A stretch of 64,000 bases of DNA from positions 14,384,001-14,448,000 of the forward strand of contig OX335657.1 of assembly GCA_946894095.1 (NCBI GenBank), given 5' to 3'. How positions within the stretch are numbered: the stretch's first letter is position 1; each line of letters begins with the position of its first letter. The translations under genes were made by a program, and so were the position numbers. This DNA comes from Incurvaria masculella. Lineage: Eukaryota > Arthropoda > Insecta > Lepidoptera > Incurvariidae. This document shows, one piece after another, positions 1 to 11,620 of this stretch. The notes beneath the pieces are model-generated. The model worked only from the letters and a program-made list of their open reading frames with translations, made no database searches and was not told the origin of the DNA.

Positions 1-1090
1 TCTATTAAGACGCGTGGAGACGCCGAAACCTCATTCGCGCCAAATTGCACCCGCGCTTTGCGGTTGTGAGACTCGGGCCGAAATTCTGATATTGTTGCTT
101 AGTTAAAACTAAGTGGGCTGAAATATTAAGGATAACTCAAAGTTCAGCGTTTCGTCCTTGAAAGTTAAAAGAATTGGACTACGAAAGGCTTTATGTGTAC
201 ACTTACTCTGTTAAAACTGCAACATTTCTTCCTCGTTTAGAGTTCAATAAGGTAATATTACGCATGGTTTAGAATGAAAAAAAACTTACCGAGGAGACCC
301 AACCCTTCGGTGGTGTTAGGATTTATAGCAAATAGCTAGATGACACACCAACAGGGCTGTCATTCGATATGTGTGCTTAAAAAGATATTTGAGCGAAACA
401 AGCTTGACCATCATCAACCGCTTGGCACTCTAGGACCATATATCAGTGCTTGGTAGCCATAAATAGTACCCGTGATGATAATTATGGTTTATAATATTTT
501 AAGAATAACAATAAAGAAGAAGAATGCGACTTTTTTAAAGGTAATGAAAATATGACTTTGGCCTTCAATGGATTTTGAAAATATGCGTGACACGTAAGCG
601 TTGGTTTCTTTATCAAAGTATTCCTGTATTACAAAGTAAAAACTCGCACGGTTTCAAATATGTTAAGACACGAACAAACCATAATTATTTCAGTTACAGT
701 TTAGTTACCAAAACAGAGTAGAGAAAGAATAAATGTAATAATATTATCTAAAAACATTGATTACTTATAACTAAAACATGAATAGTCCTCTTATTGCTTG
801 TCTTACGAAAGCGGAGAAGAGAAAAAAATAATAAGCGCTGCACCATTAACATTTAACACTATTAAACAAATGAGAAGCCGACGTCGGCGAATTGCATCAA
901 CTCACTCATGTTTGTTTCTCCGTCTGCTGACAGTATGAACATTCAGGGAGTGGGCTGAAACTTAGAAAAATAGAATTTGAGGACACACAATTTTTTAATG
1001 GGCATTTCGATTCGTTAGAGCCCTTATATTTTGCTATGCCTAATTGAATACATTTAATAAAATTATTTTTAGAGATTTCAAAAAACGATG
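1..1090. other. Intergenic, no supportable gene
   Basis: AT-rich sequence with only short unconvincing reading frames. I see no exon with splice signals and no repeat I recognise until the element fragment that begins near 1097. Confidence 0.5.
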
Positions 1091-1096
1091 CGTAAC

Positions 1097-1185
1097 AAAA
1101 AAACCGGCCAAGTGCGAGTCGGGGTCGCACAGGAAGGGGTCCGTAACATCGAACAAGATTTAACAAAAAAAAATCACGTTTTTGA
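1097..1185 (+). mobile_element. Fragment of the CGGCCAAGTGCGAGTCGG interspersed repeat
   Basis: It holds the CCGGCCAAGTGCGAGTCGG block followed by a degenerate GGGGTCCGTAACATCG block, the same order as the fuller copies at 39260, 47850 and 55247. The distal (GGAC)n and GGGTTCCG parts are missing, so it is a truncated copy. Confidence 0.75.
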
Positions 1186-1459
1186 AAATTTTAAAAATAT
1201 TTTTCGAAACATATTAATGGACTTAGGTGATTGTTAGGTAGGTAACATACTGTGGATAAAAAACATGAATCAGGTTTTAAGACCCACTTGCTTATATTTA
1301 TTTGTTATTTCACAAGGATATTTTGATAGCGCGATGCAGATTTCTTCCGTTTTTGACATGTTTCACGTCTTTTGTAGTGCGTGCAGATTTTTTTTTGTGA
1401 AAAACCGGTATGGGTGGCTGTGATGAGGACCAAAGGTGCTCACAAAAACCAAATACACC

Positions 1460-1760
1460 TCGCCTCGCGAAATCACGCTCACCGAGGCACCATGCCAGGG
1501 GATCTGCGGAATATTACTGAGCTATCGAGCTTGTTCAAATTACGCTTGAAGACTTTAAGGTTATAGGTATGAGGAAAAGCACACGCCGGCAGACAGTTCC
1601 ATATCCTGGCGGTGCAGCAGAGATATGAGTTTGAGAAACGGTTCGTTCTCAAAATCCTAATATCAATCACGAGGGGGTGCTCTGATTCTCTGCGGGGGTG
1701 CTCCGGATATAGGTAGGATGGGAAGGAATAAGGGATGCAATTTCCATTGAGCAACGTCCA
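1460..1760 (-). pseudogene. Non-LTR retrotransposon ORF2 C-terminal remnant
   Basis: The minus frame reads HPLVIDIRILRTNRFSNSY, then ARIWNCLP and FPHTYNLKVFKRNLNKL. This is the zinc-knuckle-free tail found after the reverse transcriptase of many insect non-LTR elements (pattern R-x-WN-LP, then FP-x2-YNL-x2-FK). No reverse transcriptase core is present upstream, so it is a 5'-truncated dead copy. Family assignment beyond non-LTR is not safe. Confidence 0.6.
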
Positions 1761-2284
1761 TGGTAGTACCTGTAGAAAAAGAAGAACGGACTGAACGACG
1801 AGCTTTCATGGAACTGTTTGTTGCGTTTGGTGGCATGTTGCAACTGACAGTTATATGTACAGAGCACTGTGGTCGCTACACTATGTACCTTTTTTTCTTT
1901 GAAACATTTATTAGGAACGGTCTGAATCAAAGGTATTGTGAGCTGTTTGGACAAATCCAACTGGCTGGTTCCTGCATCCTCGGCCACCTGTAATTACGTA
2001 GGTCCCGACGCGTCAGTGAAGACGGGAAATTGCAGCTCCGACATATTCCCAACGTGCGCGTTGCGGTCGACGCTGAGCGCGGCAGCACAGCGCCTTGTCG
2101 CTAAACTCGTACCTTTTTACACAATAATTGTGTAAGCTATTATTTATTAATCATGAATAATTTTATGCTGCATCATTAACAGTTGCCGGTTTTTTTTTGT
2201 GATTTAAATTCACACTTGTGTTACATTTTAAGCTGTGTAATTATTGACATAAATATTACCACATAAGGACAGGCCCTTGGATAT

Positions 2285-2405
2285 AACAAAAAAAAACCGA
2301 CTTCAAAGAAAAAGCACTAAAAAGTAAAAAAGAATTGCCATTTTTGTAGTTACGATTTTTGTTATTTTTTTAATCGGCGTCAGCGCCAATCAAGAGAACT
2401 TTGCG
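2285..2405 (+). mobile_element. ACCGACTTCAAA hairpin MITE, one arm
   Basis: It holds ACCGACTTCAAAG, GCACTAAAAAGTAAAAAAG and a TTTGTAGTTACGATTTTTG block ending in a degenerate GAGTCGGCGTCAG-like sequence. This matches one arm of the hairpin at 10565-10795. The second arm is absent. Confidence 0.75.
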
Positions 2406-3520
2406 TCTTTCTTTGAACGCAAAGAAAGACGAAATATCGGAATAACGCAACATGCGACAGAATTGTGTGAAATGAAACCTTTTACATATCACTGTGTGTT
2501 ATAGTTGAAAACCAAAATATTGTTACTATCACCTTTTTATTAAGTGGCTGTCTGTTTAATTGTCTATTCGGTATACATTTTTCAATCCACTTTAAACTCA
2601 CTTCCCGGCGAGCTATAGAATTGACATTTTAAGCACCGCTAAGGCCTGGATGTCAATGAAATTCTCGTTAATCTGATGCGTTTGTAATGCTCGTCCAATA
2701 ACTTCATATAAAATTCTTTGCATTAGCTATAATTCAATATACGACTTTGTCACTGCCTTCACTCTATCGTCTATAATAGTAATTGAATTCTAATAAATGT
2801 TTGGACTCGGTTCTCAATTGAGCACCGCGGGTCGTCCCGACACACGCCTGCTCTCAATGCACAGCCATATTTACATATTAATGCGAATTTGTGCGTATCT
2901 TATGTGGACTGATTTAGCATATACAAGTTAATACAGCTATTAAAACGTCCCGTTGCTAAAATACTACCGGTGGCAGACATTAAATTAAGTGTCTATGCAT
3001 TTATATCGTGCGCGAATGTGTCTTCTGTGCAAACGGGTTGGTGTTCTGTGTGATTGCAATGATCCCGCAAGTTCAAACCTATAAATGAATTGGTATTATT
3101 TTTATTTATGTGTGTAAATTTTTTTTAAAAATTTTTTTTAAGAGACATTTGGACTTGGGTGGAGTGCACCATCTCTGCTTGCTTATTCATCATTTTTAAA
3201 ATTAACATATATCCGTCTTTATTTTTCGCCTGAAGAAGAAAGAAGACAGATCAATGTTAACCATAACTATAATACTAATCAGATATAGTTCAATCAAATT
3301 CTACATAGACAAAAGTCCAGACCAAAGATAGTTCTGATTATTTTAAGAATATTTACAGCGGTTCGATGACCTCAGACATCATATTATAATATTATTTCAT
3401 AAACACCATAACTTTTTTTAAACATTTATTTGAGCTATTGTAATTAATTAAAATAGCTTTTAACTTTCATATTAATAACAAAATTTTGTCATGAGCTGCT
3501 CCATTGTTCGGAATCCATGA
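2406..3520. other. Intergenic, nothing recognised
   Basis: No reading frame with family resemblance, no convincing exon signals and no repeat shared with the rest of the window. Confidence 0.4.
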
Positions 3521-3544
3521 AAAATGCATGTAAAACGTGTAAAA

Positions 3545-3645
3545 TTTGTCAGTTTTTTCCATCCAGTTCAATGTAGCCGTGTTAATAAAGGGAAGGTCCT
3601 GGCATGGCATCTAATTCCTTCGGGAATGCGGTGTGGGGAGTGGAG
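3545..3645 (-). mobile_element. tRNA-type SINE fragment (family H)
   Basis: It contains the block GGAAGGTCCTGGCATGGC and the GGGAATGCGGTGTG block, which are the reverse complement of the conserved body (CACACCACATGGGAAC, GCCATGCCAGGACCTTCC) seen whole at 49410-49700. Confidence 0.65.
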
Positions 3646-3915
3646 TGTGGGTGTGATATTAGCAATTCAAACCCAATCACAAAGAAAACACTTTAACCAT
3701 TTCTTAATTTTGTAAGCTAAAATTGGGGTCATTGAATTTAACATAAATTTAGTTCACATTATTTCATTTCAATTAATTTATTTATTTTAACTTTTCTGGT
3801 AGCCAAACTACGCTAAGATACGTCTAAAACTGATAGATCAGCGGATTCTATCAACCAGTAAAGAAGAATCCGCAAAGAAACTGTGCTGGTTTTCCGTTCA
3901 TAGTAATGAAATGCA

Positions 3916-4465
3916 TTAAGGTGGCCCAACCCGCTCATTTCCCCATACAAAAGGGGAAAGAAGATCACGCCTATATTTCTTGTCAGAGATCCAAAATTTT
4001 GCTCAATATAGCTTTATTTGATTGAACTAGATGTCTGATGACCATTGGCATTGTAAAATTGTGTTTGGTTTCCAAGTTATAACGTCCGAAAGTTCGGATT
4101 TTTCGCTCGTTTTATACAATTACTTTGGAGGTGGATTACGCAATGATAAAGTAAGAACATCTTAAAAAGATTAGTCATCAGACATAGCTTGTTTAATCAA
4201 GATTTATAATCAATTTGGTTTTTGTTAGATTTTTGTCTACAGCGGTCGTGGTTTACTTTTAGCTATAAGTCGTTATGAAATTAAAATTTTCGTAAATCTT
4301 ACCAAATCATACACTATGCACATTGTCTTTTTTGTGGACAGGTTGCATCTTCCTCATAACGGAGCCTGTCTTATTCTTAGAAACAGAGAAGGTCCCAGAG
4401 CGCAACAGCACGGTTTTGTACCGTGCCCGCAAATGAGTTGAGGCGGCCGGGTTGGGCCACCTTAA
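3916..4465. mobile_element. TTAA-flanked non-autonomous DNA transposon (piggyBac-like)
   Basis: The ends are perfect 14-bp inverted repeats, GGTGGCCCAACCCG at 3920 and its complement ending at 4461, flanked on both sides by TTAA (3916-3919 and 4462-4465). TTAA target duplication is the hallmark of the piggyBac superfamily. The 542-bp interior has no transposase frame, so it would need to be mobilised in trans. The termini resemble those of the element at 15964-16333. Confidence 0.8.
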
Positions 4466-5154
4466 ATGCTACTGCCAAACAATTCTTGGTAGACCTTCAG
4501 CAACCCTCAGTGCAAATGGATTACAAATAGAACTTTACCTAACTAACAAAGTTGCTTATACAATAATATTTATATTCTTACTAGTATTCTTTGGTATAAA
4601 AGCCATCGTCAATTTATTAAATATTAAAGGTATGTAAAGCCCTCGGCATGTTAATAGTATTTAAAACTAGCTAATTATAAACTAGTTAAATAAAAAACTG
4701 TCCATAGTTTTTCATAAATCGTCACTGGAATGATTAAGGGTTTCGCACCATCATCGGGACGTAAGATGAGTACGCGAAAGTATATTTTAATTCTGCTTTT
4801 GACACGCCATTCTAACAAAGGACACCCCCAAAATGATAAGGATCATTGTGCCGAGGGACGCGCGTGTGTGCGGCTCCGCCCGCGTACGTACAGAGAGCGT
4901 GTGCTATTTATTTACATTGTGTTAATTTGCTCGTCTCCGCCGTTTTAAATACGAAAATCTTCGTCTGCGGTTCAGCGCTTCGTACTTAATACAGGGTGTT
5001 TTAGAATAACTGCACCATACATTTACTTATAATTACTTTTAATAAATATCTCGCCATAGAATAACTTAATCTATGACCTCGCCTTCGAATTTACAATTAT
5101 TTCTCTTATAGCACTGTTAAATTCTTAAATAAATTTTGTTAGTATGGGTCCTGT

Positions 5155-5300
5155 CTCTTTAAACGTTTTTGGGTCATGTTTTCTGTGATGGCTTTGAAAT
5201 TGTAATTTATCTAAAGCACAGATCGAACCTGCGACCTTCGGATTCTATAACTACCTCATCTAATCTACCTCATCTTAGCTGCACAGACTACTTTATATCC
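5155..5300 (-). mobile_element. Possible SINE fragment with a Pol III B box
   Basis: On the minus strand it reads GGTCGCAGGTTCGATCTGTGC, close to the Pol III B box (GGTTCGANTCC). No clear A box is visible. It may be an old tRNA-derived SINE or chance. Confidence 0.25.
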
Positions 5301-5370
5301 CATCAAATTCACCTGTTCATTATACAATCAACTAAGTAGATGGCGATAATTTAACTTTTTTTTCCCATGC

Positions 5371-5570
5371 GGTTGAATGAATAACCAAATTTAACCTGGG
5401 ACCTCTATATAGCTTCATTAGGAATACTATTTCAGTTGAAAATGGGTAAAAATTTTGTTTCCTACCATGTGGCGGTTGAATAAATAACCAAATTTAACCT
5501 GGTAACTCTAGATAGCTTCATTAGTAATACTATTTCTGTTGAAAATGTGAAATTTTTTTTGACAAGAGCT
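5371..5570. repeat. Two-unit direct tandem repeat of about 103 bp
   Basis: The segment starting GGTTGAATGAATAACCAAAT at 5371 recurs at 5474 with a few substitutions, each unit running through ATAGCTTCATTAG and TTGAAAATG. Divergence between the units suggests an old local duplication. Confidence 0.8.
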
Positions 5571-5839
5571 ACCATAGCGGCTGTAATAAAACATACAACG
5601 TATGAAATACATAATAATGGTTAACGGTTAACAAAGCTGCTTTGGAAATGTAATGAAATACATACACTATGATCAATAAGATCCGGAAATTAGTAGTTTG
5701 AATTTAAAACGCTTTACTGATTCGAATATATTTTTCTTCTCAGGTTGATACACCTTTCCCTGACACTCCTGCCAAATGTCAAATATTAAATGTCATTACT
5801 AATTGTTTGCCGTCTGTTTATATCAATCAAGTTTTTGAA

Positions 5840-5975
5840 AAATTCGTCGCATTTCAAAATGCTACAAAAAGCCTACGGGGACTCTGCTCTCTCAAAAACA
5901 AGAGTATACGAGTTGACGATGCACCTCGTCGTGGACGCCCTTCAACATCAACTACCGACGATAACTTTTTAAGCG
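5840..5975 (+). pseudogene. Mariner-type transposase fragment, frameshifted
   Basis: One frame gives MLQKAYGDSALSKTRVYE and another gives DDAPRRGRPSTSTTDDN. These are the helix-turn-helix region and the GRPSTS linker found near the N terminus of mariner transposases, with a deletion and frameshift between them. No catalytic DD(D/E) part follows. Confidence 0.7.
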
Positions 5976-6365
5976 ATAGAATTGACATAATTGTCCAGTT
6001 TTAAGGTAAAATTTGCATGGATTCAAGTATTTTTAGCTAGTAATGTATTATTAGCTAGTAGTATTAAGTACTGTTGAATTTTTAACAAAAAAATTAATGC
6101 ATGCGAAGAAAATTTAATATATTATTTTTCCAAGTCGTTAGCGTTCAGGTTATAAATGATACAGGCTGTATTTGGCGTGTTTTCTTAGCATTACGGGCGT
6201 AGGGAGCACCCAAATCCAGTCCTCCCTTCCTCCTACATCTCCCACACCTCCCACTCTCCGCACCTACTGCACAGTCCCGCGGTTTTTCTTAGGGTTGATA
6301 AAATCGTAACGTTAATTTAAAAATGCCTTATCATCATGCGTATTTGCCTGCGGACTTTAGATTTT

Positions 6366-6690
6366 TTTAAGTAAATATGCTTTTTCGTACCAAGCATGCA
6401 CGTCGCTTATTTCAAGGAGTGTGACATGAATGTATGTATAATCGACTGTGAAGCAAGGACACATTAATTAAAGAAAGATCCCTGTGAGATATTTCAAATA
6501 ATGGGTATGCAGCAGGTGGCGAAATTGGTTAGACGCAATACCCGTGAATGGTATGTTATGCTGGTTCGGGTCCAGCCTTGCAGTATATTCGTATAGTAGT
6601 TCTTTTTACAGGGATCTTTCTTTAATTAATGTGTCCTTGCATCAAGATCGATTATGCATACATAGATGTCAAATTCCTTTAGATTTTTTT
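6366..6690. mobile_element. Hairpin element with tRNA-shaped core, copy 1
   Basis: Arms at 6422-6485 and 6608-6671 are imperfect inverted repeats that include the 20-base match AATTAAAGAAAGATCCCTGT, and they enclose a tRNA-like segment (6510-6583). The outer left sequence (TTCGTACCAAGC, GTCGCTTATTTCAAGGAG) recurs at the ends of the second copy (8205-8800) and alone at 55615-55670. Confidence 0.7.
6510..6583 (+). ncRNA. tRNA-like cloverleaf inside a hairpin element
   Basis: The 74-nt stretch folds as a class I tRNA. The acceptor arms CAGCAGG and CTTGCAG pair at six of seven positions, the D stem is GCG/CGC with a TTGGTTAGA loop, the anticodon stem ATACC/GGTAT is perfect, the variable loop has five bases, and the T stem GCTGG/CCAGC encloses TTCGGGT. 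The A box resembles TGGCGAAATTGG, as in tRNA-Asn or bacterial-type tRNA-Leu. The anticodon loop CGTGAAT lacks U33 and T-loop A58 is G, so a working tRNA is unlikely; a tRNA-derived Pol III unit captured in a MITE is more plausible. Confidence 0.5.
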
Positions 6691-6859
6691 TTGTTTGCAC
6701 GACTGTTCCATTTTATGAGGTCCCGCGAGCCTAGAAATCGATGCTACCATACCGGCAAATTCTTCAGCGCGTGTTGATGTTCTGACGACTGGCAGACCGT
6801 GCTGACACACCTCCTTAGCATGCTGAGATGTAACTGCTTGTCTGACTGCGGCTTACTAG

Positions 6860-7100
6860 AACAAAACCGAAGTTGAGGCTGGCCGTGGTTCGGATTCCTC
6901 GTAAAACTGTAGGTCCCGTTCCTTTGTTAATCCCGGACGATCCCGAACTTCCAGAGTTAATCCCGAACGATGGACGAAGCGGCATTGAACATTGTCCGTG
7001 TTTTCTGTCCAGTTCGATATAGCCGAGCAAGATAAGGAAAGTCCTGGCATGGCACATAGTTCACATGTGGTGTGTTCTTAGCCATCCATGTCCAGTTAGG
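6860..7100. mobile_element. SINE family H, rearranged copy
   Basis: It contains the GTGGTTCGGATTCCTCGTAAAA block (B-box region) and downstream GTCCTGGCATGGCACATAGT and CCATCCATGTCCAGTT blocks in reverse orientation, so two partial copies abut here. Confidence 0.55.
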
Positions 7101-7480
7101 CAACTAAGCGCGAAACTACCAATTATAACTAACAACTCCACATTGCCAGTCAATGTTTTTTTCAGCCCACCTTTCTATGTTGTGTTTTTGGGGGTCTGTA
7201 GTTCAGGCAAAGAAATTACCTTTACTAATTATTTTTATTATTTGTATTCATATTATTCGAAGCTTTCGCTTAATTTACTTAATGGTATTGTCATGTTACC
7301 AATTATAATAACCAAATCGTCATCTATTGGATAGTATTTTCTAGCAATATGTATAAATTCATATTCACTTTCTTATACACACGTTCTCTTTTTCCTCCAA
7401 AAGTACTATTTTTATTGTATCTGAATAGTTTTAGTAAATTGATAATGTTACGTTTTTAATGACGTAACACTACAGTTATC

Positions 7481-7600
7481 TCATTAATTTGAGTTTCAGG
7501 GACATCTACATTCGAGGCATCGTAGTCATATTTTGAAAATAATCTGATTACATTACCTCAAATGAAAATGTCGCTGAAACTCAAATTAATTACTTTAGTT
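7481..7600. repeat. Short palindromic MITE
   Basis: The arm ATTAATTTGAGTTTCAGGGA near 7484 is matched by its complement (CGCTGAAACTCAAATTAAT) near 7572. The arms are about 30-35 bp around a loop of roughly 45 bp. No coding capacity. Confidence 0.65.
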
Positions 7601-7619
7601 AATTGTTTATGTATTACCT

Positions 7620-7800
7620 TTATGGCGAAAGTCCCGGCTTCCCATAACACAGGGACCCCATAACTCTAACACGAAAAGTAGGATTCCAGCAGCTTAAATA
7701 CCAAAAAAGGAAAAACATTTTTGACTTATCCATCATTTAGTGTTGTAGTATACATCTTATGGAGGAATTAATGAAACTGAACTGAATTGAAACAGTCATG
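7620..7800 (+). mobile_element. 3' tail of a retroposon (family D-like)
   Basis: The end reads TATACATCTTATGGAGGAAT then AATGAAACTGAACTGAATTG, similar to the (TGAAAC)n tail and TACATCTAATGGAGGAAATA block of the copies at 27205 and 32060. Confidence 0.4.
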
Positions 7801-8204
7801 ATCACAAATAAATACGTTTTATTTGAAATGAACCATAATCTTATTTTATAGGTTAAGATCATAATTTAAAATCAGCATCCCTCATCTCGCACGGTACTTC
7901 TCCACCACATATTTTGCCACTTATTCCGTGTCGCCGTACTTTCTCCCCATTTCCCGACGGGGTGGCCGCCCCCCAAGCCTCCCAGGCTTCCAGTTTATCA
8001 CAATGGAGCTCCTCGAGTATATGTTATAATTTTTGGTTCCCAGAATACGAGTATATTTAAGAGAGAACAAAAGAGCATAATGAATGTATCGCAAAACCAT
8101 TATTTTGCATTCCAGACGCCTCCGAGAGAGGGATCCCTATGATTTGGCAACTCTAGTAGAAAGTCGATAACCGCGAAACTTGTTACTTTGGTAGTATGTA
8201 GCCG

Positions 8205-8800
8205 TTTTACGTAAGTAAATGTTCTCTTTCGTAGTAAGCAAGTACGTCTCTTATTCCAAGGAACTTGATATGTATGTATGTATAATCGACCGTGAAGCAA
8301 GGACACGAGAACTAAATAAAGAGCTCGGTAAAAACTACTTTACAAATAGACTGCAAGACTGGACCTGAACTAGTAAAACATACCATTCACGGGTATTGTG
8401 TCTTCCAATGTCGCCTCCTGATGTATACTCATAGTTTGGAATTCTCCTACAGACAGTCCGCTTGCGAACTCTCTCACTACTGATGTTCTGGAGTTACAAA
8501 GCACGTAAGAACTTCACAGGATGTTGTTTATTGCAACAATCGCTCGATTTTGCGCGTTTCAAATTCGTAAGCGAACTAACTACAGTCTATACTATAGTAC
8601 TATAGATAGTATAGAACTCGTGGCTACGCTGCGCCATACGAATGAGATTAGATCGCCACTCACGTCACTCGCTGACTGTAAACCTCTTTCAGTTGCCACT
8701 TCGTAGCTTCAGTTTATAATAGGTAAAGTACAAAACAAAACACTCCTTGGAATAAGCGACGTACCTGCTTGGTACGAAAAAGTATATTTAAATTGTTGGA
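8205..8800. mobile_element. Hairpin element with tRNA-shaped core, copy 2
   Basis: Terminal inverted repeats run 8215-8270 and 8738-8795 (blocks AAGCAAGTACGTCTCTTATT and AATAAGCGACGTACCTGCTT). It carries the arm GTATAATCGACCGTGAAGCA also found in copy 1, and a tRNA-like core on the minus strand at 8351-8423. The core is more decayed in the D stem and acceptor, but its 17-base anticodon arm is identical to that of copy 1. Confidence 0.65.
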
Positions 8801-10130
8801 ATAATATATTGATAAATTTAAACAGCTTTAATAAGTCAATATTTAATATTTATATTTACAAGTTTGTAGATTATCTAAATATGGCTTACAAATAATATTA
8901 AAGAAATAGAGAGCTCATCTTTTTTTTGTTTTCTGCTATATTATTGTTCCTTTTGAATGATGATAAAACCTGTAGGTTAATATGAAGATTATTCATAATT
9001 TGTGTTAACAACAATACAAATAATGTTGAATTTAGCCAAACTAATTAATGGCTATTAAAATTAATCCATAAAATACTGAATTAAAAATATATTATGGTAT
9101 TCGATTTTCCATTTGTGTCTGTCTATACTTTGAATTTTACTAGAAATTAATAAAATTTTAGATGTGAAATAAAATAACAAAACAAAACTACAAGTATTTT
9201 TTCAAACCAAGCCGATTTTATATTTGTATTTTAAGTTTGCACTGAATAGTTAAACTTTCAATATAATTAGTATAGTTACCCTGAGTAAACAAAATACTAC
9301 CTTCCGAAGATAATCTACTTAAAGTGTGCATCCCCCAAAAAGTGTTGAATAAGACGCCGGTTTTGAATGTGTCGGAGTAAGCACAAGTAGAGAGTATTGT
9401 ACTGAATGTACGATTGTTTGAGACGTAAGAATTTGATTTGGGATCCATTTATTATTCAGCCGTGTGTGCTAAATTAAGTTAGAGACGATGAGAGATTGTA
9501 GCGAGCGCGTTTTAGGGGATTAGGGGCATTAGCGATTGGTGTAAAGTTTCATTCATTGCAATGATGCATTCATCAAGGTATTATCAAGGTAATTTTAGGT
9601 TATGCAGATGTTTTTCATATTTGCGGTTACATTATAAATTGTTCAACCAAATTGAAAAATATTTTTCGAAACAATTGATAAATAAATAGGTGGAATGAAA
9701 ATAACCATAAAAATATTTGCATAAATCAAAACGATGTATGATAACGCGAAAAATAAAATTTATTGTATGCTAAAACAATAAAAAAAAAGTCTTATTATGC
9801 TGTGAAGGTTCAGGCACGTAATAAGTAAAGAATTGCTCCCACTGCATTTATTCCCGTGCACATCGTGAAATGAAACTAAGGGATTCGTCGCTTGTGGTTT
9901 GTATTCCACGTTAAATTGTTATTTATTCCTTACTGGCATAGCAATAAATTTTTCTTAGGTAAATAATCAATATTAGAAGAAAAAATCATCATGACTCAAC
10001 TGTATGTTTACTTAATTTTTATTCCCAGAGTTTCTGCTACCCGAAACACCGTTATAAATATTATGTCTCTACATATAAAAGTTGCGTGTTATAAACTCGG
10101 AAATATTTAAAGCAAAAAAACAATAAAATT
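8801..10130. other. Intergenic, AT-rich
   Basis: Very AT-rich, with no coding similarity and no shared repeat that I can identify. Confidence 0.4.
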
Positions 10131-10274
10131 TAATCAATTAAAGTATGAACCATTGTTATCAATGCACTTTCGCCATTTTATGGTAGTTCATTGGTTCCTT
10201 TGCTGAAATTGTGGGAGCGAGAGTCAATCGAATCTTTGAAGGCGGTTTTGAGTGCCTCATAGGAATGGATTCAT

Positions 10275-10803
10275 TTTTAACCGACTTCAAAAAAGGAGGA
10301 GGTTATCAATTCGTCTGTATGTTTTTTTTAATGTTTGTTACCTCATAACTTTTGCCTGGGTGAACCGATTTTGATGATTATTTTTTTAAATGAAAGCTAG
10401 TGCTATAATCATATAAGTCTTAAATTTGTATTAAGATTGCGCGACAAACGGACGAATAACTCAATATAATGCCAACCGATTTCGGTGATTCTTTTTTTAT
10501 TGGAAAGGAATTAGTAAGTGTACTTCAGATTCACTAAAAATAAACAAAAAAAAAATAACAAAAAAAATAACCGACTTCAAAGGAAAAGCACTAAAAAGTA
10601 AAAAAATAATTGCCATTTTTGTAGTTACGATTTTTGTTATTTTTTGAGTCGGTGTCAGCCAAGGTATCCAAGGTTCTCTTGATTGGCGCATCGCGTGCCC
10701 AACTGACGCCGACTCAAAAAATAACAAAAATCGTAACTACAAAAATGGCAATAATTTTTTACTTTTTAGTGCTTTTTCTTGGAAGTCGGTTATTTTTTTT
10801 GTT
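10275..10803. mobile_element. ACCGACTTCAAA hairpin MITE, near-full copy
   Basis: It begins TTAACCGACTTCAAAAAAGG at 10277 and ends GGAAGTCGGTTATTTT near 10800. The right half is a hairpin of about 100-bp arms (10565-10665 and 10695-10795) around a CCAAGGTTCTCTTGATTGGCG centre. The copy at 28130-28680 is the same structure in the opposite orientation. It sits inside the mariner between the codons for NLENKIL and the EALKTAFKD block. Confidence 0.85.
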
Positions 10804-11073
10804 AAAATTTTGTTTTCCAAATTCCGGAAAATGGTAATCTGTTGCAGTAATATCCGAGAAATGTATGGGGTGCCTGAGACATTCCAATCGTAGCTCCTCT
10901 ACATTAGCGACCGTTGGTTGTGTAGTGTGTGGTCGGTCAAGCTTTATCCTGAATCACCAGTAGGCTAGAGCAATTTACCAGTCTCGATTGTTTAACGACT
11001 AGCTTTTTCGTCATGGCTTGCAATTGTTGACATAACAGATCTGCGGTAATCGTCTGGCCAGATCTTATAGACT

Positions 11074-11620
11074 AGGAGGTCGCGACAAAAATGGTAACGA
11101 ACACGTAAATGGCTGAAACTGGGTTCACGGGATGAAGACCAACCCTCTGAAGCTAAATGTGTAAAGCTGGCTGTTCCAAGTGGTTGCGATACACAGATAA
11201 AGCGCCTGAAAAAGTAGATATGGTGACAAAAATACATATGATAAGGTAAATGGATGCAAATGATGAAGCATGGAAGTATCAGTGCATACTTGCTTAGCAA
11301 TACAAAATCTGAACAAATCTTTGGTTGCATTTCGTAGTTATAGGTGATTTAGGTTACGGATATAACTTTAGGTATATTTAAGTATTTAATTTAAAAACGG
11401 ACTCGTTATTGTTGAATAATTAATAGGTATCAATGTTTTCAGATAATCAGTAGATTCATCAGCAGTTACATACCAGCATGTAATTTATATAGCCAATCTA
11501 GATAACGCAACCACTTGGCGCGGGCAGATCGATATATTTAGCAGCAGAGGGTCGGTCTTCAACATGTGAACCCAGATTCAGCCATTTACCTTATCGTGAC
11601 CAAAAATGTCGTGACCTCTC
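11074..11620. mobile_element. TIR element of about 550 bp nested in the mariner
   Basis: Long inverted arms run 11074-11192 and 11504-11620, with matching blocks such as AAATGGCTGAAACTGGGTTC against GAACCCAGATTCAGCCATTT, and CCAAGTGGTTGCG against CGCAACCACTTGG. The interior has no transposase. Mariner coding similarity stops on one side and resumes on the other. Confidence 0.7.

Noticed and set aside
6510..6583. Functional tRNA gene
   Set aside because: Stems are good, but U33 and A58 are missing, and the segment is embedded in a repeated hairpin element with a decayed second copy.
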